A stretch of 64,000 nt of DNA from Marsupella aquatica (lineage: Eukaryota; Marchantiophyta), in assembly GCA_973895155.1 (NCBI GenBank), contig OZ316897.1, positions 2,232,001 to 2,296,000 of the forward strand, read 5' to 3'. Below, in pieces: positions 24,833-37,000 of the stretch. Positions within the stretch are counted from its first letter, which is position 1. Every line of letters starts with the position of its first letter. The notes below the pieces were generated by a model. The model searched no databases, was not told the origin of the DNA, and saw only the letters and a program-made list of their open reading frames with translations. The translations under genes were made by a program, and so were the position numbers.

Positions 24833-25774
24833 CAATGCAAGATTTATTTTTCATATTATATTCAAGGAACAGGTAATTGGGCTAGTTCAAAGAATGGGTA
24901 TTCATGTTGGTTTTCCTATACCTTGTTTGAAAATAACAAATATGCCAAAATAAATTTGTTTTTGTTATCACCAGTGCCACAAGTATCAAATTGAAACTTC
25001 AAGATCATCGGCAAGAGCCTATACATTTGTGTCAAAGTTGATACTTCATAATCCCACAGAAACAATAAATTGAACAATCAAAACTATGGCATGCATCTAG
25101 ATTCTAACCTCAAACACTCTACATTGTAACCTCAATCTAAACTATTAGTAACTCTCAATTACTGCACGTGGGCTGTAGCCTATCTAAGAGGCTAATATAA
25201 GCTATAAATAATTAAAAATACTACTAGAAGATGAAATTCACTCCTATAATAGCCTAGTTATAACACTTGATGTGTGTATCTATCTTGACTATTGATAAAA
25301 TGTATGTCTTCCTTGAATGCACCTCAAACCATTTCACCAACATTCAAAATATTAGATCTAAGGGATACCAATGCATGCATTGGGATTAGCTGGCCACGCT
25401 CCAATATTGTACTAGGCAATTGCTTTTGGACCATAACCATGATTCAAGATACCAATAAGAGTCACCAAGATCCTCTACACCCCATCCAATAATTTTGAGC
25501 AACGGACATTCTTGAGCGTAGTCTTGCAATGATTCATCTTATCATGAATCATACACAATACCTCCTTCGCCCAGTGAACCATCTCAAACCTCCAAGCATG
25601 ATACAACATCCTTACGTTAGTGTGATCTCTATCTTCATCAACCTTCAAAAGTTCTCTTTCCTCTCATCCACTAGTTATTTTTAATTTTTGTTAATCTAAT
25701 TGGCAATCATTTGTGCACTTAAAAAAATTGTAGGATTTAATGGATAACATGATGTCTCAAAATCACCATACATA

Positions 25775-26070
25775 TGGCACACAAGTACACCAACACAAAG
25801 ACACTTGGTTCACTTTGTTTGGGCTACCTCCACAATAGCACCAAGAGCTTCAACTATTAACACAAAATGTACATCACTATAGCTCTAGCTATATATGGTC
25901 CAAGCTCTCCCTCTAGCTCTCTCTTACACACACCAAGTTCTCTACTAAATGCTCTTTCTCTATGGGATACAAAGAGCCAGGGTCATCCCTTCATGAAAAG
26001 TTTAGTCAAGTAATGTTAACTTCGGTTAACTTACTCTAGCTAACCCGACCAAGGTCAAAACCTTAACAAA
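25775..26070 (-). mobile_element. Very diverged LTR-like copy
   Basis: Shares the order of motifs with the inverted LTR at 24337-24832 ('cacttggttcac', 'gggctacctccac', a stretch of ctctc, 'ggttaacttactctagctaac'). No clear TG...CA ends or target duplication; boundaries are approximate. Confidence 0.4.
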
Positions 26071-26288
26071 TTGCCCCTTGACTCTAGCTTTAGGCTAGCT
26101 ACTAGCAATCTAAAGTTAAGATTTGCAGTGAATTGCAATATCTTGCAAAATCACCATGAGGGATAACCTTGGTCAACATGTTAGTTGGGTTGAGTTAACC
26201 ATCATTCTTGACTAGCTCAATCTTTCCTGTTGACATTACTTATTTGTTTGCCTATTTGATGAAGTGATATTGGATATTATATTGTGTA

Positions 26289-26920
26289 CTAGCTCAATAC
26301 CTGTGCATTGCACAAAAGATGTCATGACGGCCAAGATGTCATTGAGAACAAAAGAGGTCGTGTCGGCCAAGAGGTTGTTGAGAAGAAAGATGTTGTGTCA
26401 GCCAAGAGGTCATTGAGAAGAAAAATGTCGTGTCGCCCAAGATGTAGTTGAGAACAAAAGATGTCGTGTTGGCCAAGATGCTAGTGATAACAAAAGATGT
26501 CGTGTCAGTCAAGAGGTCATTGAGAAGGAAGATGTCGAGTCAACCAAGAGGTTGTTGAGAAGGAAGATGCCGTGTCGGCCAAGATGTCGGTGATAACAAA
26601 AGATGTAGTGTCGGCCAAGTTGTTGAGAACAAAAGATGTTGTGAAGCAAATACCCATGTGTTGCACAATAGATGTCATGAAGAAAAAGATGTTGTGTCCC
26701 CCAAGATGTTGTTAAGAAAAAATATGTCATGACGCCCAAGATGTTATTAAGGAAAAGTTGTCATGTCATCTAAGATGTCATTAAGAAAAGCAGACATTGT
26801 GTCGCCCAAGCTGTTGTTATTTTAAGAAAAAAGATGTTGTGTCACCCAAGATACCGTTAAGAAAAAAAGATGTCCAGGTGTCGCATAAGATGTTCTTAAG
26901 AAAAAACTATCGCACAAAAA
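26289..26920 (-). mobile_element. 'gatgtcgtgtcggccaag' array with Helitron-like 3' end
   Basis: A degenerate array of 'aagatgtcgtgtcggccaag'-type units of about 40-50 bp fills this interval. Read on the minus strand, its left edge is a TGTGCAATGCACA palindrome, about 10 bases, then CTAG at 26292-26289 followed by T, matching the hairpin-CTRR-T plan of Helitron 3' ends. No helicase or 5' TC end was located, so only the 3' end is proposed. Confidence 0.5.
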
Positions 26921-28079
26921 GGACGCAGAAAATGAGTAACAACAATCACAAACTATCACTAGTTAAGAATGATCCGAAGAATGATTTTTGTCTTTGTATT
27001 TTTCATGTTTTAATTCCTTGTAAACCTTCTAAAATGTGAAGAAACTACACATGATGAAGCTGTAGTTATTGCCCTCAATGTGTTACCATTTCATTCAAAA
27101 ACATATCCCTTTTTTTTAGTGTACTTATTTTCTTGGAGCAAGTACCAAGTGGAGGGGCGAGTCTAAATTGAGTTCATTGTATAGCACATGCAAATATAGT
27201 AAACTCTAGATAAGTGACACTCACTATCTGATTGCACTAATTTGTTTTTCCATTCCTTGATAAGTGCACACCCCCTAAAATTTTCACTTAGTAATAAATG
27301 GCATCTCCATAGGTGAGTAGCCGTGTCACTCATTACACAAAATGTGAATACTTGCCCTAAATTTGATGTCCATAAGTCCAAATTTTCCTTTACCTAAAAA
27401 GGGTGTGCACTTATCAGTAAATGCAATCTCATTGGATTATGTGCTTACTGATAAATGTACCATCTTTCTTAGTTTGAGTACAAAATGCACTTATAAATTG
27501 TTTTTGCACTTACTAAAGTTATCATTCAGCTAAATGATTTGATATCTATTTGGCCTTAGAAAAGGTGAAAAAAATGCAAACTTCTTGTAAAATGAGAAGA
27601 AAGAATATGATGCCTTCTACTAAACCAAATTGGCTCTTGGACAGAACCAATTGTACATTAGGGCATGGGTAAATATTGTATAGAGAAGGATTGAGAGAGA
27701 TTAGGGATTGGGCTTGCCGTGACAAATACATTAAGTCACAATATGTACTTGCAAGGACAATGGGAGGATAGAGGGGGGAATCCATTGGCCTACTATAGGG
27801 AAAGTATCGAGGGAAGAATAGAAAGGATTGTTTGTATTTGTTTTGCAGGGTTACCTTTTTGCATGGTTTGGTTAATTTATTTCTTCTATACTAAGTTTCT
27901 TTAGATTTTTTTTGACACAGAAACTCCAAATTCAAATGACGACCACTTCAAAAAAGGGGCGCAACTCTTTATTATAGTTCTTGATAAGTGTGCCCATGTG
28001 TCATTTGGTTGGTAGCAATATGTAAAGCACTATTCCTATCACAATAGAGAAGCACAATGCATTGTGTAATCTTCAAATC

Positions 28080-28480
28080 TTTCACCAGGTTGCTTAATAA
28101 TCAAATTATCTCACTAGTTGCTTCAGTTGCTGCCACATATTTAGCTTCAGTAAGATATGGATTTTTGTTTTGTGTATCTTTAACTCACACTTCCACCTGC
28201 AAAAGTAAAAGTGCATCTGAGAGTGTCTCCTGAGGTGGATTTCCTCTCTTCCAAATCTCTTCCATAGTCAGAATCCATATAGCCAATCAATGATTGAACT
28301 ACATGATGTTCACTATGTGCATCAAATAGCAGGCCAACAATAGTGGTTCCTAGCTTGTAGATAACGTAGTATCCACTTCATTGTTTTTCAATAAATTTGT
28401 CCTGAATTAGCCATGTACCTGCTCACCAATCCAATAGTAATGTGTTATATTGGACCTAATACAAACCATCTACTTATATA
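28080..28480 (-). pseudogene. Copia RNase H fragment
   Basis: Minus-strand translation with stops and frame slips gives the Copia RNase H order: a GYMDSDYGRDLEERKST block, FTFAGGSVS, then SYTEAKYVAATEASSEII, preceded by a NNEV-type segment matching the 'WKTMKWILRYL' region. No LTRs adjoin it. A relic, independent of the element at 43.7-49.4 kb. Confidence 0.75.
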
Positions 28481-29059
28481 ATATGGAATGCTGCCCATTT
28501 ATGGGCTTCGTCTGCTTACAAATATCTGAAAAGGCGGGAACAAATCCAAATCGTCCATTGAAAAGAAGATTTTTAATGACCATTGGATGACACCAAAATC
28601 ATCCAAGTGTCTCCCCTCATTTCTATCTCACATGCAAACAAAAAAAGTACATGATTGTGACCACCTTAGAAACCAATGTTCATCTGACCACTTTACATGC
28701 TCTAATTATACTTGCTGACAATTGTACTTGAAGGTACAATGATTATGGAGCTAATTAGAATGTACTTTTTGGTTTCTCATCATGGACTCATGGAGGTTAT
28801 ATTGGAGTATAATTAGTATACTCCCCAAAAGATATGACAATAGGTAGAGGGATAGAGAGAAATTGGCACATGAAGAGTTTAATACATGGAGAAAAGTAAG
28901 AAGAGATGGGGAAAAGATAAGGAAAACAACTTGGTATAGTTGCATGTTTTAGTGCACAACAAAAACTAAAAAACTAAAAACACATTGTGCTACCATGCTT
29001 GGCAAGAGCATGGGATGTGAGATGACAACCATTTCTTATTTACAAAACTAAATTTTTTG

Positions 29060-30913
29060 CAGCAAAACTTATTTTTTAATTTTTTTAATTTTAATTTTTT
29101 TTAAATTAACATTTATTCCACGTGAACCCCACGGATGAGAGTAACCAGCAGGCCCAAGGGCAATAGAAGCCAAAAAGGCCAAGAAGAGCAACATAAAAGC
29201 TAACAGGCGAGTGACCCTGAGAGTCAAGAAAAAGTGCCGCACAATCCAAAGCCTACAGTCTTCTTAGGAGCACAGACCAATCCTAGAGCAGTACCCTAAT
29301 CAAAAACCTCCAACCGGGTTGCAGATCTCCCAGTCCACAAAACGGGAGAGATCCCAACAATCACCAGCCCACAGACAGTAGGCACCCCATCTCCATCTGT
29401 CAACAGAATCTACAAGCCCCACAACCATCTAGCAAGCCTATGTAGCAAATCTAATTCCCCTTTGTGAGATCAATCGAGCTCTGATGTTCACTACCAACTC
29501 CTTGGCACGGAGAAGTCGGGCGTGTTTCTCGCTTGGAGGAGAAGATCTCCCAGCCGCCAATAACATGTCATTTACCTCAGATAAAACCAGTGATCGATCG
29601 AAGCTTCTTCTCTTCCTATGATCAAATGTCTGCTCATTTTTGCCCAGCCATATCGTCCATAAGACCTGAAATAGAATACAGGCCTTCAGAGTGCAAACAC
29701 AATCCCTCCCCACAGTGGAGTCTAGCAAGGGGAGAAGAGCCAAAATAGGCCAGTTGAACCATCCAGCCAGACAGTCATGTGTTACCTGCCAGCAACGCCG
29801 AGCATGTCTACACTCAAAAACGATATGAGGAATTGATTCCCAAGCATCATGACACAGCAGACATCGTCCGTTTCCTTTCCCAATTTTCAATGCCCACACT
29901 CCAGAGAACAGACCCTGTGCAGTGATCCTCCATATAAAGGTCTTGGCACGTGTAGAGATATCAAGTGTCCACAAATTGAGCCATAACTTACTCCATTCTC
30001 TCTCTGTCCTAGTGCCTCCCCAAATCCTATTGAGTGGATTCATCTCCAAACCTTTTGGCCTAAGCAATTGATAGATCCTCCTATTATCAAGCCTAAACAT
30101 TCTCAGCCTATCTTCACTGTCAATCCAATGCCATGAAGCAGGTCTAGTAAGTCCAGTAGAAGCTCCAGCCAAACAAGTCCTAGCAGAAGAGATCACTCCA
30201 ATCACCTCCATACAAAGGGTTATGAGTGCCTGATCAATTCCACGAATCCTGTCCAATCGTTCTTTCACCGAGATCCAACATCTCTTACTCCCTGACCATA
30301 GTGCATCAACTCTCTTAAGGCCAATACGGCCACAGACCTCAGCAACCGAGTTCAGACAGTCCTCCGGTAGAGATTGAAATCCTTCCAGACATTTGATCAG
30401 TTCAGAAAAGCCCCAGTGCCCTGGGATAGCTCCATCCTGAGGGCAGAAAACCAAGAATAACCTAAGTGGTTCCCAAGCCTTCCACAGACTCCTAGTATAC
30501 CTCAATTTACCAAAATTTGCTGGTGAACAAAGTAAAATCCTACCTGTCATTGAATAACCATTTCTTCTAATATTCTTATAATTTTTCCACTTAGCCAAAC
30601 AAAGATTAGCCCCAAAAAGCAGGGCCCACTCCGTATTAGGGTGGTCCAAAGCTTTAGTAAACCACTGACACAGCAAAGCATCCGAATGGACCTGAAAGTC
30701 CTTGAAGCCTAAACCGCCCATCACCTTGGGTCGAGTCAAGGTACCCCAGGCCACCAGCGGGACCTTCCTCCCACCAGCCGGATTATAGCCCCATAGGAAG
30801 TTACGACAAAGCGCTGTCATCTTTTTCCCCAGTGCTACAGCAGCAAGACTTATTTTATGCAACCAAATCCTAAATGCAACAACATTATTCACACAACAAT
30901 TTTTTTTGGACAT
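29060..30913 (-). mobile_element. 5'-truncated LINE (non-LTR retrotransposon) with zf-RVT domain
   Basis: A 491-codon minus-strand ORF (30913-29438) matches the C-terminal part of plant LINE ORF2: a thumb-like CRNFLWG...VAWGTLTRPKVMGGLGFKDF segment, then the zf-RVT region (LDISTRAKTFIWRI, GRCLLCHDAWESIPHIVFEC). The polymerase core with the YxDD motif is absent, as expected for 5' truncation at about 30913. Downstream, about 330 bp of 3' UTR run to an A-rich tail (minus strand, about 29110-29060). The ORF is uninterrupted, so the insertion may be fairly young. A target-site duplication was not found by eye. Confidence 0.85.
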
Positions 30914-30914
30914 A

Positions 30915-32609
30915 ATGACATTTTTCCTTCACAACATCTTTTGCATACCAATATGATTTTCACAAGGACATCTTTATCAATCAATGTGAGCTTTTGTGTA
31001 TATAAGAACATATTTATACAATGATATTTTTTCTGCAATGCATTGGGGAATGAGCTCGCCTTTATTTATTTGCGTTGTCTTGACATCTTTGTCTTCCCTT
31101 GACATTTATCCCTTGCCCCGACATCATTGTCTTGCCTTCACATCTTTTCCTAGCCTCAAAATCTTTTCTCTCCTCAACATATATACTTTCCTCACCTTGA
31201 CTTCGTCTTGACATCTTTTCCTTGCCTCAACATCTTTTGTGCAACACTTGCCTGCATTTCTTTGCATCACTTCAACATCTTTGTGTTGCCTTGACATTTT
31301 TCCCTCTATTTGATATCTTTTGCTCCCTTCAACATTTTTCCTCACCTCAACATCTTTTCCTCACCCAGACATCTTCTACAAGTATTAAGGTCTTGCTTCC
31401 GGATTATGAGGAGGGTCTTGCAAGATTGACCAAAAATGTTCTATATGATGAGGTTGGTATATGCATGAGTGTGGTATTAATGTCTTTGACGTGTCCTCAT
31501 ATTTGTATTTAAGCAACTTACATTTTCATCTTTGTCATCTTTGTTGCCTCCCATGACATCTTCTCTTGCCTTGATATCTTTACCTTGCCTAAACACCCTT
31601 TTCTTATCTCAAAATCTTTCTCTCTCCACATTTTTTCTCTCCTCAACATCTGTTTGCTCACCTTAGCATTTTTGTCTCCTTGAAATGTTTTTCTCATCTC
31701 AACATCTTTTATCTCCTCAACACCTTTTATCTCCTCAACACCATTTCTCTCCTCTCTTTGGAATCTATTTCAATCTCATCTCAACATCTTTTTCTCTACT
31801 CAACAACTTTTCCTCCATGACATCTTTTCTCTTCTCAAAATCTTTTTCTCTCGTTAACATCTCGCTCACCTCTATCTTTTCTCCCCTCAACATCTTTTGC
31901 TGACCTCAACATTTATTCTCTCCTCGACATCTTTCGTGCAACACAATTGTCTTACAAAATTTGAAGTTTATCGTCTCAAAAAAGCCTTGGAAGCAAAACA
32001 AAGAGGGGGAGCGGCAAGGAGAAAAGGGAAGGGGGGCACATGGATGGGAAAAGAGGGAGGGAGAGGCTTCATCTTGCCCCTTCCATTCACGGTTAAGGGT
32101 GGAAAAGTGTCAAGCTTATTTTCTCACCTCAAAATCGTTTGCTCTAGTACTTTACATTTTTTCTTGCTCAACATTTTTTTTCTCTCCTTGGCACACTTTT
32201 TTCTCCTCAACATATTTTGCTCTCCTCGACATCTTTTGTTCACATTGACATATTTTCTCTCCTCAATTTTTTCCCCATCTCGACATCTATTTCTCTCCTT
32301 AACATCTTTTCTTTGAACCTGGACAAGTCATGTTTTTCTCCCGATTTTTTTCTCCTCGACATCTTTTTCTCTTTGACTTCTTTTATCATCTCAACATTGT
32401 TTGCTCATCTCGACATCTATTTCTCTTTTCGACTTCTTTTTCTCACCTCAACTTCTTTTTTCACCTTGACATCTTTTTCACCTTGACATATTTTTCTCAC
32501 TTAAACATATTTTTCTCGCCTTGACATTTTTTTCACTTTGCCATTTTTTTTTCTTTGACATCTTTTATCAGTTCGACATCTTTCATGCAACGCACGGGCA
32601 TCAGGCTAG
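30915..32609 (+). mobile_element. 'acatctttt' arrays ending in a Helitron-like 3' terminus
   Basis: Three blocks (about 30915-31380, 31545-31960, 32100-32600) of 'ctcaacatcttttctc' units are separated by non-array segments. The right end reads 'atgcaacgcacgggcatcag' then gCTAG at 32606-32609 followed by T, resembling Helitron 3' ends. The same terminus type closes the inverted array at 26289. The blocks may be one element with insertions or several; no 5' end or Rep/Hel gene was seen. Confidence 0.5.
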
Positions 32610-32699
32610 TAACATATATTAAACTACTCATAAGAGTATCATAACTAATCTTACACATGATTTCTCTCAATTACATTTGTGGGGTAGGACAAATAACAA

Positions 32700-33491
32700 C
32701 TTAAAGAGCTAGTCCAAGTTTTTCGCGGGCCTTGGTGCCACGTTCAGAAAAACTTGGAGAATTCGATGGCCGAACGAAGGTAATGAGTGCCTGCTTTGCT
32801 TTGCTGTGTGACTCAGACACAGGCGGATGGGGTACGAGTGCAATTGTGAGCTGCATTCCTTTCTTTGTGCTCAAGTACTTGTCTTGCTGCCTCGTTCAGT
32901 CACTTTTCTTGCAGGCCCTTCTTGGTTTTCATTTTCTATTCTCGCGGTTGGGGTCCGTTGTCAATTTGCCGCAGTCCCATCCCCGTTTGCAGTGACTTGC
33001 CTTGCAGCCCCGTATTGGTTTTCAATTAGTTTTCTTGCTGTCCTTTCCCCGTTTCCAATTACTTCTTCTCGATGAGTTTTGTTGGAGACTGACCTTGGAA
33101 TCAATGAATTCTACGGGTCATCCTATTTTGAGCTTTCTAGCATCATCTTCGCCTGGGCCGGATCTTTGAACTGCCTACTACCTTGAATCGCTCTGCTCAG
33201 GGTCTCTATCACAGACTAGGGTTCAATGGAGGTAGCTTCCTTTCGGAGAATAGGTAAACTATAATTGAATCCGAGAGACGTCGTTTGTCGTTGTGTCAAA
33301 CTGGGCACACAATTATCTTTACAGAGGAAGTATGAGCCCTGATAGATCTTGCATGCAGCGCAGGTCCTGTCATTGCGGCATTGGGATAACCCTTGATGAA
33401 ATTCGTGATTTGCTTCAAGGCTAGTACTCGATGAGCATCTACTCTGGTAGGAGCTGGGGGCAATTGTTGAGGAAATGGTCCCAGTAAGAAA
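32700..33491. other. 5' flank of the TFB5 gene
   Basis: GC-richer, non-repetitive DNA upstream of the ATG at 33492. Three loosely similar 'ttgcag...ccccgttt/ggttttcaatt' segments lie at 32880-33070. Likely promoter and 5' leader; no TATA element stands out. Confidence 0.45.
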
Positions 33492-33984
33492 ATGGCTCGC
33501 GAGGCGATCAAAGGCTTGATTATCACCACGTGAGTGCCTTCCTGTCTCTGGAGTCCGACTGTGATTTGCTAATCCGCCGACTTTTTGTGATATATCAACT
33601 GTTAGTTTTAGGATGTAATAGTTGTACCAGGAGTGTGGGTGACAATGTCACTAGAAGATGGACAAGTTACGTGTTTGCCTCGCAATCTGCTGGCTGCCTC
33701 TTGAGTTTTGAGCTTTTGACACTAGTCAATGCGGGGAGCTGATCCTTGGTTCGGAATGTTGGAGACTAATTTGTTTCCTGATGCTTGTGACGTGGGACAG
33801 AGACGTACCAATGGCGCAGTTTGTAATCAATCTAAATGCAAGTATGCCAAATGCACAAAAGTTCATCCTTGAAGTGCTCGATGACACCCACATCTTTGTG
33901 CTGGCGAACATGGCTGAGACAATCCAATACAAAGTGCAGGAATTCAGAGAGTCGAATACCTATGAGAAGCCCCACGGAAGCTAA
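33492..33984 (+). CDS. TFB5: TFIIH subunit TFB5 (GTF2H5/TTDA homologue)
   Basis: Predicted 73-residue protein, the small TFIIH subunit that partners p52 and is needed for nucleotide-excision repair and transcription initiation in other eukaryotes. Two exons, 33492-33529 and 33801-33984, joined in phase (GT-AG; AC|A Thr codon). The first exon gives MAREAIKGLIITT, the conserved start (family form: short Met-x-x-x-x-KG-x-x-x-x-x-D). Exon 2 carries VPMAQFVINLNASMP, KFILEVLDDTHIFV and ends NTYEKPHGS, blocks typical of plant TFB5. Length matches the family (about 70 residues). The stop at 33984 is only 108 bp before the Rab3GAP start. Short size and the tiny first exon make it easy for automated annotation to miss. 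Confidence 0.92.
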
Positions 33985-34092
33985 ATCTTTCTTGTGGGTC
34001 AACTAGTCAAAATATGAGCTTTGAAACGAAGTAGTGAGGTAACACGTATTGTCATGTGAAAGGCGAAAGCCAGGTGAAAGTCGTCTCTAGTA

Positions 34093-37000
34093 ATGGATCC
34101 TCCTTCCACATCTGCTGCTGCGTCCGCTGGTGGTGGCGGTGGAGCCGAACAAGATACTGACGATGAAGTGAGTTCGAGTCGTCCACACCCTGGGTTTGAA
34201 TAGGTTTGCATTGGGTTGAATTGGTCTACATAGGGTGGTGATTGCAAGGGCTATGCGCACCGTGCTAAGTAAAGACACAAGTCTGAGTCCATTTTTGAGC
34301 TACTAAGATTAGCACTCTCATAATCTGCTTGTTTCGTTTTCAGTTGGACGGCTTCGATGACTTCACAATCGCTTCGTCCTGGGAGAAGTGAGTCTTACAC
34401 AATGCAATTTCTTATGTCTTTATCCAAGATCAGATTGTGGCTGCTATCCAGCCCACTCAAGCTCAACAAATTCTTATGGCATGCATTTGACAGGGTGATA
34501 GCGACGGTTGAGGCGACTGCCCGAAATTGGCAGGAAGCAGGTTGTGCAGGCCTTCTGGTACGTGAACGGATTTTCCATTCTCACGAGGATGTGTTTTGCA
34601 GATGTCCATGTTCTTGATTACTGGCAATTTTGGCTTTTGTCTTTAGGCTGTCGTCGTGTGTTGATGATTGACTCTCTTTCCTTCTTTATTTCTATGCTAC
34701 CTAGTTGCACCATATTAGGTTGCCTTCCATTTTTTTTCTGCAAGGCCCACCGCTAGAGTCCTTGTTCTGTCCGCCCAACTGTGTCGTGTATTGGGAAATG
34801 AACACGGTATGTGATTTTCAAGTGCAAAAGATGATACATTAGCATCTTGGTAGAAATTAGGCGCCTTTGGAATACATATGGTTTTTGTTCAGGGTTTGAA
34901 AAGATTTTCCAACTGGGCATACAGCAGAAATTCATAAACATGGGTATCCGAAGTTTGAAATTCTATCATACATAGCTTTTTGTATCGCTGACAAGCTTGT
35001 TATTGCATAGGCTGCGGGTGCAGTACCTGTTTCTGGGTCAAGAAGCCTGCACCGTGTTCACAAGGAGATCGCATTTGGCAAGAAACCATATGTAGTGATT
35101 TTCTTCTTTCATATTGGCAGGGAATCAGGTATAGTACATTCTTTCCTGTGAGTGAGAGATTTCAATATGTGGACTACCTTGCTCTGGTGAAGTTGAAGAG
35201 AAAGTTTTGTGGTCAAATTCACGAGTTGAATCGAGCAGCTACAGTAGCTCATGTAATTCAAACCGGTTAATTCGAAAGTCTAGTATTGCAGTTGAGGACT
35301 ACTGGGCGTTGATTCTGATTCCTACTCTTTAAACGTAAGAAGGTTTGATTTAGGAAGGTTAAAATCGTTAAGGAGTGAGCAACATTTCTGCATAGGTCAC
35401 AATAATTTCCTGTTCTGAATAAATTGCATTCTATGCGTTTTTGTCTTTTTCTGCCCAGACGAAGGGTTTCTCGGACGTCAATTTGGACTGCGTCTGAAAC
35501 GATTTTCTTGTAATGTGTGTATTTGCAGAAGTTAGAGATGAATGGCCAATAGGCTTACATCATTTGCAGCTATGGTTTGGCGTGAGGGATTTCGTGGTGA
35601 GTGCACCTCTATTTCCTTCAGACGTCATTCAGAGTAGGGAGATCAAATTTGTGTTACTAGAAATTTTGGGACATTTGCATCTTTTTCTTCTTCTTATATG
35701 AACTCTTTTAACTGCCCTAGGAGACCTGTTCACAGTTTCACTGTCACGTTACAATGACAGATCGCAGGCAAATGTGGTAGTTTTTTTGTATCTTTAAATG
35801 TAAAGCACACCAACACGAGCAAGCTACAAGCTGAGCATATTTCATGCGTGTAAAAGCTATTTCTTTTCTCTTCCAGGTAGTTGTACCAGTCACGGACAGT
35901 GGAGTTATACTTGATGCGCCAGAGGCCACCACCCTACTGAGCACAGTTGCCATTGCACTGTCCTCTTGTGGCAGGTTCTTCCTTTCTGAAATGCTCAAGA
36001 TTAGGAATCTAATAAATTTTCTGGAATCGTTTTTGTGTGATTTGAGATCCGCTGGCTGCGTTTCCGTTGAGTCAAATGGTTATGTCAGATGATAACCATA
36101 AGAGTCATCCGACTTAGTCTCTTCGCTGCTTCGAGTCACCAGGAATCTCTAGTTCGCGTAGCGAAGTCTGAGAGAGATGAATAAGATACTACTCTTACAT
36201 TTTATGCTTACTCTCTTACATGAAATGAATAGTCTTGCAGCAGTTCTAGCTTTCTTTGGAGGAGAGTTATTAGTTTTAGTAAATTATACTCAGTGGTATG
36301 TCTCGAGGAAACCTCTAATCGACTGCTGACGAAGGAATTGTGCTTTGATTTCCAGTGACTGGCCTGCGTTTGTGCCAGTGCATGACCCTACTCGAAAAGC
36401 ATACAAGGGTGTTCAGGGCACAAATAGTTCGTATTCTATCACTTTTGAAGCAGAACGCGTTGATCGCTGGGTTCCTGTACGATTCATGCACTTGGAGGGC
36501 CTCTATGAACTTTTTGTGTCAAAAGTGGTATGTACTCTCTCCCTCCCTCTTCCGGACCAACTTCCTTTTCGTCATTCGGATTTCGCACAAGTAGCCGTCT
36601 CTGTTGTTAGTAAGGTAGATGGGGAAAGATAGTATCAGTGACATTCAGCTAATCGAAAGAAAATTTGCAGGAGGCTGTTCTTAGTGTCATTTTGTCCAGT
36701 GAAGACTCATGTCTGATTGCAGTAATTGTTTTTCCGTGGCATTTGGGGTCTCCTCTAGCTTGTTTTTGGTGTTGTTGGAAATTCGAGCTCCATTCTGTTC
36801 CCAGACTTTGTTTTTTAGTCAACAACTATTGTCCATTTGTCTCCTTGAATACTTGGTTATTGGTAACAGCCTTTCCAAGCCTCTCTTGGCCAGGCTGACC
36901 TAAAGCTTCTGTTAGGTCCCTGTTACTCCCCATGAAGTAATTTCAAGATTCTGCATCCTTACCATCTTTGGGTTCCTTTCGGAATTTCTTCCCTGAAAGA

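Noticed and set aside
31961-32316. ORFs of 95-139 codons in the T/C-rich array
   Set aside because: Translations are low-complexity Phe/Ser/Leu from the repeat itself.
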